64,000 bases of DNA from Physella acuta (GCF_028476545.1 NW_026732295.1:62001-126000), one strand, 5' to 3'; positions 38,768 through 50,101 are shown, counted from the stretch's first letter. Numbers and translations: made by a program. Notes: generated from the letters alone by a model not told the origin.

Positions 38768-39441
38768 GTACATCAGATACCGGATTTTATTTCAACTATA
38801 ATACACATCTTTCATGGTATTAGAAAATCTTATTATTCAGGCGTATTTGTAGACTGGTATTGTATTAGCAGAATTGAATCACCATACAAGCGAACTTTTA
38901 TTTTCTTCAAAACCACGCCATAAAAACGGGAACTGAAGTTCTACGTCAAACCCGTAGCAAGTAAATTCATTCCCCACAGCTTCCAACACCGACTATTACG
39001 TTCATTTATACGTATCTAAACAGGAGGTTGAGGATTAAGCACACAGTCCCTATACATTGAGAAATGGTTGCTGACAAATGTTCACCCAGCACCAGCTAAA
39101 TAAAAGCACATATTGTTTGAAAATTAAAATACCAGATAGCTCAATAATCACACGTACGTTGCAAATTACTAATATAAAACAACAACATTAACTGTCTATT
39201 TTCAAGGCATACAGCTTCATAAATGGAATTCATAGACTTTGGTAATTGAACCATGGATCTCCTGATGAGCATTTGGCGGTCATGCCACATTTACAATAAT
39301 GGCAGCTTTGAGAAGGATTCTTTCCATTTCTATTTGGTCTAGTAGAGATTTTATGTTTAGGCAGATACCGATGCCTAGTAGATTGTGTTAGTACACTGAT
39401 TTCACTGGTGTGTTGTATATGAAGAGGTCTTTGGATATAAC

Positions 39442-39514
39442 GGCTCCATAGCTCAGTTGGTTAGAGCGTCTGCCTAGTAAGCAGAAGGTCGAGGGTTCGA
39501 CTCCCCCTGGAGCC
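39442..39514 (+). tRNA. tRNA-Thr(AGT), unit 21
   Basis: The gene is unchanged. The flank reads gaagaggtc, shared only with unit 22. Confidence 0.93.
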
Positions 39515-39879
39515 TTTTCATTTTGTTGGTCATCAGAAGCTAGCACTAATTTTGTTACACACTATCGCATACTAAATAATTACATTTGGTCATTACATCT
39601 AGAACATAGGTAAGCTAACTATTTAGGTTGTGCGTTGAACTGGAAAATGTTTTCAAAATGTATCAAATATGGGATGAAAAAAAGTTGTTAAAAAATAAAA
39701 ATAAAACACATCAAGCATAATTAAAATGTAATAACAATTATTTCATTGCTCAGGCTGTATTTCATAGAATCGTTTAACTGGAGATCCTCGTATGCCAAGA
39801 AGTTTAAATTTACACGGCTGAAGTAAGTTTCTAATTTCAAACCCAGAACTGACGATCAGAAAACAAAATTAAAAGAACA

Positions 39880-39935
39880 GGGGACACCCGGGTTTGAACC
39901 GGGGACCTCTCGATCTGCAGTCGAATGCTCTACCA
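39880..39935 (-). pseudogene. tRNA-Cys(GCA), unit 21, 5' end deleted
   Basis: Carries the same 20-base loss as unit 2. Confidence 0.9.
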
Positions 39936-40604
39936 TCAGATACCGGATTTTATTTCAAATATAATACACATCTTTCATGGTATTAGAAAATCTTATTATT
40001 CAGGCGTATTTGTAGACTGGTATTGTATTAGCAGAATTGAATCACCATACAAGCGAACTTTTATTTTCTTCAAAACCACGCCATAAAAACGGGAACTGAA
40101 GTTCTACGTCAAACCCGTAGCAAGTAAATTCATTCCCCACAGCTTCCAACACCGACTATTACGTTCATTTATACGTATCTAAACAGGAGGTTGAGGATTA
40201 AGCACACAGTCCCTATACATTGAGAAATGGTTGCTGACAAATGTTCACCCAGCACCAGCTAAATAAAAGCACATATTGTTTGAAAATTAAAATACCAGAT
40301 AGCTCAATAATCACACGTACGTTGCAAATTACTAATATAAAACAACAACATTAACTGTCTATTTTCAAGGCATACAGCTTCATAAATGGAATTCATAGAC
40401 TTTGGTAATTGAACCATGGATCTCCTGATGAGCATTTGGCGGTCATGCCACATTTACAATAATGGCAGCTTTGAGAAGGATTCTTTCCATTTCTATTTGG
40501 TCTAGTAGAGATTTTATGTTTAGGCAGATACCGATGCCTAGTAGATTGTGTTAGTACACTGATTTCACTGGTGTGTTGTATATGAAGAGGTCTTTGGATA
40601 TAAC

Positions 40605-40677
40605 GGCTCCATAGCTCAGTTGGTTAGAGCGTCTGCCTAGTAAGCAGAAGGTCGAGGGTTCGACTCCCCCTGGAGCC
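40605..40677 (+). tRNA. tRNA-Thr(AGT), unit 22
   Basis: Same sequence as unit 1. Confidence 0.93.
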
Positions 40678-41042
40678 TTTTCATTTTGTTGGTCATCAGA
40701 AGCTAGCACTAATTTTGTTACACACTATCGCATACTAAATAATTACATTTGGTCATTACATCTAGAACATAGGTAAGCTAACTATTTAGGTTGTGCGTTG
40801 AACTGGAAAATGTTTTCAAAATGTATCAAATATGGGATGAAAAAAAGTTGTTAAAAAATAAAAATAAAACACATCAAGCATAATTAAAATGTAATAACAA
40901 TTATTTCATTGCTCAGGCTGTATTTCATAGAATCGTTTAACTGGAGATCCTCGTATGCCAAGAAGTTTAAATTTACACGGCTGAAGTAAGTTTCTAATTT
41001 CAAACCCAGAACTGACGATCAGAAAACAAAATTAAAAGAACA

Positions 41043-41098
41043 GGGGACACCCGGGTTTGAACCGGGGACCTCTCGATCTGCAGTCGAATGCTCTACCA
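41043..41098 (-). pseudogene. tRNA-Cys(GCA), unit 22, 5' end deleted
   Basis: Carries the same 20-base loss as unit 2. Confidence 0.9.
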
Positions 41099-41766
41099 TC
41101 AGATACCGGATTTTATTTCAAATATAATACACATCTTTCATGGTATTAGAAAATCTTATTATTCAGGCGTATTTGTAGACTGGTATTGTATTAGCAGAAT
41201 TTAATCACCATACAAGCGAACTTTTATTTTCTTCAGGACCACGCCATAAAAACGGGAACTGAAGTTCTACGTCAAACCCGTAGCAAGTAAATTCATTCCC
41301 CACAGCTTCCAACACCGACTATTACGTTCATTTATACGTATCTAAACAGGAGGTTGAGGATTAAGCACACAGTCCCTATACATTGATAAATGGTTGCTGA
41401 CAAATGTTCACCCAGCACCAGCTAAATAAAAGCACATATTGTTTGAAAATTAAAATACCAGATAGCTCAATAATCACACGTACGTTGCAAATTACTAATA
41501 TAAAACAACAACATTAAGTGTCTATTTTCAAGGCATACAGCTTCATAAATGGAATTCATAGACTTTGGTAATTGAACCATGGATCTCCTGATGAGCATTT
41601 GGCGGTCATGCCACATTTACAATAATGGCAGCTTTGAGAAGGATTCTTTCCATTTCTATTTGGTCTAGTAGAGATTTTATGTTTAGGCAGATACCGATGC
41701 CTAGTAGATTGTGTTAGTACACTGATTTCACTGATGTGTTGTATATGAAGGGTTTTTGGATATAAC

Positions 41767-41839
41767 GGCTCCATAGCTCAGTTGGTTAGAGCGTCTGCCT
41801 AGTAAGCAGAAGGTCGAGGGTTCGACTCCCCCTGGAGCC
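41767..41839 (+). tRNA. tRNA-Thr(AGT), unit 23
   Basis: The gene is unchanged. The upstream flank matches that of unit 6. Confidence 0.93.
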
Positions 41840-42203
41840 TTTTCATTTTGTTGGTCATCAGAAGCTAGCACTAATTTTGTTACACACTATCGCATACTAA
41901 ATAATTACATTTGGTCATTACATCTAGAACATAGGTAAGCTAACTATTTAGGTTGTGCGTTGAACTGGAAAATGTTTTCAAAATGTATCAAATATGGGAT
42001 GAAAAAAAGTTGTTAAAAATAAAAATAAAACACATCAAGCATAATTAAAATGTAATAACATTTATTTCATTGCTCAGGCTGTATTTCATAGAATCGTTTA
42101 AATGGAGATCCTCGTATGCCAAGAAGTTTAAATTTATACGGCTGAAGTAAGTTTCTAATTTCAAACCCAGAAATGACGATCAGAAAACAAAATTAAAAGA
42201 ACA

Positions 42204-42274
42204 GGGGACACCCGGGTTTGAACCGGGGACCTCTCGATCTGCAGTCGAATGCTCTACCACTGAGCTATATCCCC
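42204..42274 (-). tRNA. tRNA-Cys(GCA), unit 23
   Basis: Matches the unit 3 reference copy. Confidence 0.93.
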
Positions 42275-42953
42275 GTACATCAGATACCGGATTGTATTTC
42301 AAATATAATACACATCTTTCATGGTATTAGAAAATCTTATTATTCAGGCGTATTTGTAGACTGGTATTGTATTAGCAGAATTGAATCACCATACAAGCGA
42401 ACTTTTATTTTCTTCAGGACCACGCCATAAAAACGGGAACTGAAGTTCTACGTCAAACCCGTAGCAAGTAAATTCATTCCCCACAGCTTCCAACACCGAC
42501 TATTACGTTCATTTATACGTATCTAAACAGGAGGTTGAGGATTAAGCACACAGTCCCTATACATTGAGAAATGGTTGCTGACAAATGTTCACCCAGCACC
42601 AGCTAAATAAAAGCACATATTGTTTGAAAATTAAAATACCAGATAGCTCAATAATCACACGTACGTTGCAAATTACTAATATAAAACAACAACATTAACT
42701 GTCTATTTTCAAGGCATACAGCTTCATAAATGGAATTCATAGACTTTGGTAATTGAACCATGGATCTCCTGATGAGCATTTGGCGGTCATGCCACATTTA
42801 CAATAATGGCAGCTTTGAGAAGGATTCTTTCCATTTCTATTTGGTCGAGTAGAGATTGTATTGTATGTTTAGGCAGATACCGATGCCTAGTAGATTGTGT
42901 TAGTACACTGATTTCACTGGTGTGTTGTATATGAAGGGGTCTTTGGATATAAC

Positions 42954-43026
42954 GGCTCCATAGCTCAGTTGGTTAGAGCGTCTGCCTAGTAAGCAGAAGG
43001 TCGAGGGTTCGACTCCCCCTGGAGCC
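42954..43026 (+). tRNA. tRNA-Thr(AGT), unit 24
   Basis: Same sequence as unit 1. It is the last complete tRNA-Thr of the array. Confidence 0.93.
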
Positions 43027-43391
43027 TTTTCATTTTGTTGGTCATCAGAAGCTAGCACTAATTTTGTTACACACTATCGCATACTAAATAATTACATTTG
43101 GTCATTACATCTAGAACATAGGTAAGCTAACTATTTAGGTTGTGCGTTGAACTGGAAAATGTTTTCAAAATGTATCAAATATGGCATGAAAAAAACTTGT
43201 TAAAAAATAAAAATAAAACACATCAAGCATGATTAAAATGTAATAACATTTATTTCATTGCTCAGGCTGTATTTCATAGAATCGTTTAAATGGAGATCCT
43301 CGTATGCCAAGAAGTATAAATTTACACGTCTGAAGTAAGTTTCTAATTTCAAACCCAGAAATGACGATCAGAAAACAAAATTAAAAGAGCA

Positions 43392-43462
43392 GGGGACACC
43401 CGGGTTTGAACCGGGGACCTCTCGATCTGCAGTCGAATGCTCTACCACTGAGCTATATCCCC
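43392..43462 (-). tRNA. tRNA-Cys(GCA), unit 24
   Basis: Matches the unit 3 reference copy. The preceding spacer has the aaaagagcagg form seen only in units 1 and 24, the two array ends. Confidence 0.93.
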
Positions 43463-43615
43463 GTACATCAGATACCGGATTTTATTTCAACTATAATACA
43501 CATCTTTCATGGTATTAGAAAATCTTATTATTCAGGCGTATTTGTAGACTGGTATTGTATTAGCAGAATTGAATCACCATACAAGCGAACTTTTATTTTC
43601 TTCAAAACCACGCCT

Positions 43616-43653
43616 TGTAAGCAGAAAGTGTATGGTTCGACTCCCTTGGAGCC
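43616..43653 (+). pseudogene. 3' half of a diverged tRNA-Thr at the array edge
   Basis: Directly after the interrupted spacer of unit 24, sequence resumes as tgtaagcagaaagtg and ggttcgactcccttggagcc, resembling the tRNA-Thr from its anticodon loop onward. A tactcatttt tail resembles the normal downstream flank. The array therefore ends by joining into a decayed older unit. Confidence 0.8.
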
Positions 43654-43829
43654 TACTCATTTTAAGAGTTATCCGAAGCTTATTCTATTTTTTTACCTAC
43701 TTTTGAGTATTAAATCATTACACCTGATAGTATTTTTTAGCTTTACACACTATTTTTTAAAATAAAAATGAAAATTCAAAAAATAATTAATATAGTGTAA
43801 CATTTTTTTTCCATTGTCCTGGCTTCATT

Positions 43830-44587
<758 letters not shown>

Positions 44588-44642
44588 CAGTGGCGGAACT
44601 AGAAAAAAAGGTCACCCCGCAAAAAAATGTTTAGCCCCCCCC

Positions 44643-44645
<3 letters not shown>

Positions 44646-44736
<91 letters not shown>

Positions 44737-44739
44737 ATA
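44646..44739. repeat. (TA)n microsatellite
   Basis: TA repeats with one TTA interruption, directly abutting the nested element. Confidence 0.95.
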
Positions 44740-44958
44740 CAGTGTTTCTTCCAGACTTTTTTCTCCGGGGCGGGCACTTGAAGTTTTCGGGGGGGCGGTA
44801 AACTTTCTTCGGGGGGGCGGACACTGTTAAAAGTATATATTTTCTATATAAATTATACAAATTTCATTTCGTTCGGGGGGGGGGGGGGGTAAAAAAATTT
44901 CGGGGGGGGGGGGGGGCTTAGCCCCCCCCCCCCGAAGAGATGCCTGGAAGAAACTCTG
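44740..44958 (+). mobile_element. Short hAT-type element with G runs (copy 2)
   Basis: The ends are CAGTGTTTCTTCCAG and the reverse complement CAGAGTTTCTTCCAG. Both flanks read tatatata, but this lies inside TA repeats and cannot be scored as a target duplication. The interior alternates G runs of 7-16 bases with short AT stretches, ending in a C run. It has no coding content. Confidence 0.75.
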
Positions 44959-45711
44959 TATATATATATGTATATAATACGATATATACATAAAATACGA
45001 ACAGAGGAAACTCATTGCTGGCCTGTTCGAGTTTTCTTTTTTCAATTAAAACAAATTACAATATCATGTCAAGTGTGTAAGTGCATTTGTGTTTTGTGAA
45101 AATCAGTTTTATTTTATCTCTGTTATAAGACCTAGAAACCCCTAGTTGTTCAAAAGAATATAAACCATGAAAGTTTTGTATAAGTAATGTTGTCTCATGT
45201 TATGTTTATTTTTATGTTTTTTTTTGTATTTATATTATTAACTTTATATTCATTTCCTTTTTATACAATGTCATTGTTTAGTAAATACTTTATTAAAAAA
45301 ATAATAATTAAGAGAAGCAATTGCTTTTTAATTTGTTTAGTACAAATGTATTAAAAGGAGCTTATGAGCACCCCTATTTGACTATTTAAAAAAGGGAAAT
45401 AAGTCATGGAAGTGGTTTGAACTTTTACTTATCTTTGATACGTTTGATTTGTGGAGAAAGAGGACTCGGTTTTTTCGGTGGTTTAGAAACAAAGGGAAAA
45501 AGAATATACAAGAGCGTGGGGTGGTGTCTATAGAATAAAGATAATCCAATCGCAGCTATGGTAATCTTTTTTACAAAACAACCAGTCAAAAATGCAAGAA
45601 AATTAAATTTTTTCAACTATACAAAAAATTATGGTCGGCTGTGGGGCCCCTAAATTGCGTGCCCCCCCCCCCCGCATTGCGGGGTCTGGCGGCACTGTAG
45701 TTCCGCCCCTG

Positions 45712-46014
45712 TTTAAATGACTTGCGAGGAAAACAACTTAGCATCACATTCATCCGTCACTTACTAAAAACACAGAGAGTGACATAAGGCCGGTATCTAT
45801 GACAGTTACCCAAAACAGTTACCTATGACCGCTACCTTTGACAGCTACCTTTGACATCGACCTAGGGCAGTGACCCATGACAGCTACCCAGGATATGACC
45901 GAGGGCAGTTACCAATGACAGCTCTCTTGGACACGCCTAGGACCGAGACCTATGACAGCTACATATGGCAATTACCTAGAACAGTGACCTAGGACAGTGA
46001 TCTATGACAGCTAC
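45712..46014. other. Degenerate precursor of the 26-bp array
   Basis: Irregular phrases of the type gacagctacctatgacag precede the regular array and look like decayed or ancestral units. Confidence 0.6.
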
Positions 46015-47013
46015 TTAGCACAGCTATCTAGCATAGTGACTTAGGACAGTGACCTAGCATAGTGACTTAGGACAGTGACCTAGCATAGTGACTTAGGACA
46101 GTGACCTAGCATAGTGACTTAGGACAGTGACATAGCATAGTGACTTAGGACAGTGACCTAGCATAGTGACTTAGGACAGTGACCTAGCATAGTGACTTAG
46201 GACAGTGACCTAGCATAGTGACTTAGGACAGTGACCTAGCATAGTGACTTAGGACAGTGACCTAGAATAGTGACTTAGGACAGTGACCTAGCATAGTGAC
46301 TTAGGACAGTGACCTAGCATAGTGACTTAGGACAGTGACCTAGCATAGTGACTTAGGACAGTGACCTAGCATAGTGACTTAGGACAGTGACCTAGGCAGT
46401 GACTTAGGACAGTGACCTAGCATAGTGACTTAGGACAGTGACCTAGCATAGTGACTTAGGACAGTGACCTAGGCAGTGACTTAGGACAGTGACCTAGCAT
46501 AGTGACCTAGGACAGTGACCTAGCATAGTGACTTAGGACAGTGACCTAGCATAGTGACTTAGGACAGTGACCTAGCATAGTGACTTAGGACAGTGACCTA
46601 GAATAGTGACTTAGGACAGTGACCTAGCATAGTGACTTAGGACAGTGACCTAGCATAGTGACTTAGGACAGTGACCTAGCATAGTGACTTAGGACAGTGA
46701 CCTAGCATAGTGACTTAGGACAGTGACCTAGGCAGTGACTTAGGACAGTGACCTAGCATAGTGACTTAGGACAGTGACCTAGCATAGTGACTTAGGACAG
46801 TGACCTAGGCAGTGACTTAGGACAGTGACCTAGCATAGTGACCTAGGACAGTGACCTAGCATAGTGACTTAGGACAGTGACCTAGCATAGTGACTTAGGA
46901 CAGTGACCTAGCATAGTGACTTAGGACAGTGACCTAGCATAGTGACTTAGGACAGTGACCTAGCATAGTGACTTAGGACAGTGACCTAGCATAGTGACTT
47001 AGGACAGTGACCT
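46015..47013. repeat. 26-bp minisatellite, about 38 copies
   Basis: The unit contains agcatagtgacttaggac followed by agtgacct. A higher-order block of 336 bp is visible: the variants cctagaat (46,261 and 46,597) and cctaggcagt (46,391 and 46,727; 46,468 and 46,804) recur at that offset. Confidence 0.96.
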
Positions 47014-47446
47014 AGCACGGCAGAGTCTGCAACAGGTCGGGAAGCACGAGGTAATCAAGAATTTAAAATATGTTAATTTATTCAAATAAAATACTTTTAA
47101 ATTATAATTAGCCCTACTGAATATGTTTGGCTTTTTTTTAAACTCCATTAACTCACTGACCAAAAAATAAAATAAAAAATTGGCTTTGCTGTGGGCTTAC
47201 AAAATTTCATCATAAAACATTTTTAAACTAATAGAAGCCGCTAGGTAGTGTGTCATTCCGTCATTCAAATGTATTTGACACGGTGGAGAAAGTTAACATT
47301 TCTATTCTAATTTTCAGATGAGACAACTGGAATTGTTTTCAATGCTTTTAATCATTAATTTGAGGTATGATGGGCAATTACACGCCGCATTATTTAAAAA
47401 AAAATAGATAAAATAAATTCTGGAACAATTAGCACTCATACAAACT
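47014..47446. other. AT-rich spacer
   Basis: No feature was recognised. Confidence 0.4.
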
Positions 47447-47690
47447 ATAACTCTCACACACTTTCAGATATACAAAACAATAACTCTCACCAACTTTAAG
47501 ATATACAAAACTATAACTCTCACACAATTTCAGATGTACAAAACTATAACTCACACACTTTCATATATAAAAAACTATAACTCTCACACACTTTCGGATA
47601 TACAAAACTATAACTCACACACTTTCGGATATACAAAACTATAACTCACACACTTTTATATATACAAAACTATAACTCTCATACGATTTA
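47447..47690. repeat. About 33-bp minisatellite, about 8 copies
   Basis: The unit contains atacaaaactataactc followed by tcacacactttcag. Spacing varies by a few bases. Confidence 0.9.
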
Positions 47691-47775
47691 AAATGAATAA
47701 AATTACAACTCTCGACCTCTCTCAAATAAACACAACAGCCGCTCGAATCTTTATAATAAACAGTTGATATAAGAC

Positions 47776-48066
47776 CAGGGGCGTAGCGAGGGGGGGGGGG
47801 CGGGGGTTGCGGACCGCACCGGGTGACACCATTTAGGGGGGTGACACCAAGGCAAAAAATAGCAAAATATATAGAGAAAAACTCGAGGGGGGGGGGGGGT
47901 GCAAATCGAAAACTCGAGGGGGGGGGGTGCAAATCGAAAGTTTGAGGGGGGGGGGGGTGCAAATCGAAAATTTGAAAGTTTGTCCCTGGGAAGGGTCTCT
48001 ATGCCTCTGGGGGGGTGACACCATTAAGTGCCGCACCGGGTGACACCCGACCTCGCTACGCCACTG
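47776..48066. mobile_element. hAT-type MITE with a perfect 8-bp target duplication
   Basis: The left end CAGGGGCGTAGCGAGG and the reverse-complemented right end CAGTGGCGTAGCGAGG are terminal inverted repeats. The direct 8-bp flanks are both tataagac (47,768-47,775 and 48,067-48,074). The interior has an inverted gcaccgggtgacacc motif and three copies of a G run followed by tgcaaatcgaaa. The 291-bp element has no reading frame. The intact target duplication suggests a fairly young insertion. Confidence 0.92.
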
Positions 48067-48579
48067 TATAAGACTATAACAAACAACCCCTGATAATGTG
48101 AACAAAAGTATCTAAAGGAACAATTGTACTCATATGCTTATAAATGTTACAATAGATCAGACATTGTACAAAATGTAACAATAATTCATAGACATTCAGG
48201 CAAAGTTTACACGATATAACAACAGTTGAGTGACCAACAAGTTGGACACAATATAACAATAGTTAAGAAACATCCAGACACAGTATAACAAATGTTACAA
48301 AATAAAGAGACATTCAGACAAATTGTAAAAATGAAACAAAACAAACATAATGAAAAATGTAGCACGAGTTGAGGGACATTCAGACAAATAGTAGAACAAC
48401 AACAACTAAAAAAAAACAGCAGTGATTTCTAGACATCTTGACAGAGTTAAAAAAAGAAATTGTCGAGACAACGAATCCTCCCATGGGTATAATGGTCAAT
48501 GTAAATACTGGGTCATCCTGACCCGAAGGTCAGTGACTGATGTTTCTAGTCTAGTTCTGGCATTGATTTCTCTTTACTG
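48067..48579. other. AT-rich spacer with loose repeats
   Basis: Irregular repetition of phrases such as gacattcagacaaa and aatgtaacaa suggests a heavily decayed tandem repeat. There is no gene. Confidence 0.45.
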
Positions 48580-49012
48580 ATGGTAGCAAGTCCTGGTGTC
48601 TGGTCCTGATGTAGCAATGGTAGCCAGTCCTGGGTGTCTGGTCCTGATGTAGCAAAGGTAGCCAGTCCTGGGTGTCTGGTCCTGATGTAGCAAAGGTAGC
48701 CAGTCCTGTGTGGTCCTGATGTAGCAAAGGTAGCCAGTCCTGGGTGTCTGGTCCTGATGTAGCAAAGGTAGCCAGTCCTGGGTGTCTGGTCCTGATGTAG
48801 CAATGGTAGCCAGTCCTGGTGTCTGGTCCTGATGTAGCAATGGTAGCCAGTCCTGGTGTCTGGTCCTGATGTAGCAATGGTAGCCAGTCCTGGTGTCTGG
48901 TCCTGATGTAGCAAGGGTAGCCAGTCCTGGTGTCTGGTCCTGATGTAGCAAAGGTAGCCAGTCCTGGGTGTCTGGTCCTGATGTAGCAAGGGTAGTCAGT
49001 TCTAGGCGTCTC
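48580..49012. repeat. 37-bp minisatellite, about 11 copies
   Basis: The unit contains ggtagccagtcctgg followed by tgtctggtcctgatgtagc. One-base length differences (tgggtg versus tggtg) shift the frame between copies. Confidence 0.95.
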
Positions 49013-50074
49013 TAGTTTCTCATGTACACTACCAATTGGTCAACTTCTCATATAACGTAAGTGATATAGCTGCCATTCGGAATTAATTAACGAGTTTTCG
49101 CCGAGCTTGAGAATAAAACAAAAACTGGATTCCGAATTTCATGAAGATTTAAGCACCAAATATTAGCATCAAAGACATTGCAGACGTTTTCAATAGTCAT
49201 CATTGAAAACGCCATATACCAATACCATGTTTCAAATAGAATAATAAGTCAGTGAATTTAATATGAACAATGCTCTACATTCAACCGATCCGCAGTAGTG
49301 TTTTGTTATTGTGGTAGTTATCGTGTATAACAGTTGAACAGTTGTAACTGTGGATAGTGATACACTGGTTTCAAGAACCTTTTTCTATGTACTTGTCTGT
49401 CTTAGTGAGAAAAAAGCAAGCAGCGATCTTGTGTCGAAATTATGGGATGCTGCTTCTTTAAAGACCGGTCTGCTGCGGACTTAATGGTGGCTTTAGGTGG
49501 CGCTGAAGATAACGTGAGGTTTGACTGGCTAGACGTAGGTAAACAGAGGCTAGTGATGATCTTAACATCCGAGAGCTACTTGAGCAACCTAGAGCAAGGT
49601 GATGTTAACATCTTAGAACTACGAGATGTTAACATCTTAGAACTACGTGATGTTATCATCATAGAACATCGTGATTCTACCTCAAAATATCATCATGTTA
49701 TTGACCAGAACAAAAGACACAAAATTTGCGCAGTGGGTAATTGCGCAAAAAAAAAAAATGTTCATGTGAATTATTATTTTTAAAATCAATATTTAAAAAC
49801 TTTACCCAAGAAAGATCACATGTAATTTGAAGCATTATAAAACATCCCTATATGATCAAATTATACTATAGGCTTATCTGTACTTTTGTTTTGCGCATTT
49901 TTCCGTTACACAATTTCATGCTACCATTTGTGATATTAGGACAAAAATAAATTATGTCACTTTTTATATCAGCACCATAAAGGTAATATAAAATCTTAAA
50001 ACAATATTTTACAAAAAATGTGAATATATAAAATGTGAAATAACAAGGATGTATTATAGAACAATGAATGGTGG
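49013..50074. other. AT-rich intergenic region
   Basis: A plus-strand 113-codon frame at 49,442-49,783 contains a short internal repeat (DVNILELR, from a 21-bp DNA repeat) and no known domain. It is not called as a gene. No other feature was seen. Confidence 0.35.
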
Positions 50075-50095
50075 TGTCCGGCTGTATACTTTGAT

Positions 50096-50101
50096 TTTAT
50101 T
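50096..50101 (-). terminator. Probable polyadenylation signal AATAAA
   Basis: AATAAA on the minus strand lies about 235 bp downstream of the stop codon at 50,335, a reasonable 3' UTR length for the minus-strand gene. The assignment depends on that gene model. Confidence 0.45.

Larger units (their letters stand above)
12122..43615. repeat. tRNA-Thr/tRNA-Cys satellite: 24 units of about 1.18 kb
   Basis: Each unit contains tRNA-Thr(AGT) on plus, about 365 bp of AT-rich spacer, tRNA-Cys(GCA) on minus, then about 675 bp to the next tRNA-Thr. Thr start positions are 12307, 13477, 14640, 15823, 17006, 18188, 19371, 21595, 22753, 24976, 26134, 27323, 28486, 29668, 30852, 32020, 33209, 35140, 36328, 38259, 39442, 40605, 41767 and 42954. 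Unit lengths are 1,158-1,189 bp apart from four enlarged by insertions (2,224, 2,223, 1,931 and 1,931). Internal units are nearly identical. The first unit's left edge (12,122-12,300) is clearly diverged, and the last unit breaks off inside its post-Cys spacer. No protein gene exists in the unit: the recurrent 70-codon frame simply reads through tRNA-Cys. Confidence 0.97.
44588..45711. mobile_element. hAT-type element with nested insertions
   Basis: The left end CAGTGGCGGAACTAG and the right end, whose reverse complement is CAGGGGCGGAACTACAG, form terminal inverted repeats starting CAGNG, as in hAT transposons. The flanks tttaaaac and tttaaatg agree at the first six of eight bases. The interior contains a TA microsatellite, a smaller element at 44,740-44,958 and AT-rich filler. 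No transposase was recognised, so it is non-autonomous. Confidence 0.65.

Noticed and set aside
12307-43462. CRISPR-like array
   Set aside because: The regular repeats are tRNA genes in 1.18-kb units of animal DNA. Spacers are not unique and repeats are not short.
49442-49783. 113-codon plus-strand frame
   Set aside because: There is a short internal repeat but no recognisable domain, and the second half is AT-driven. Evidence is too weak for a gene call.
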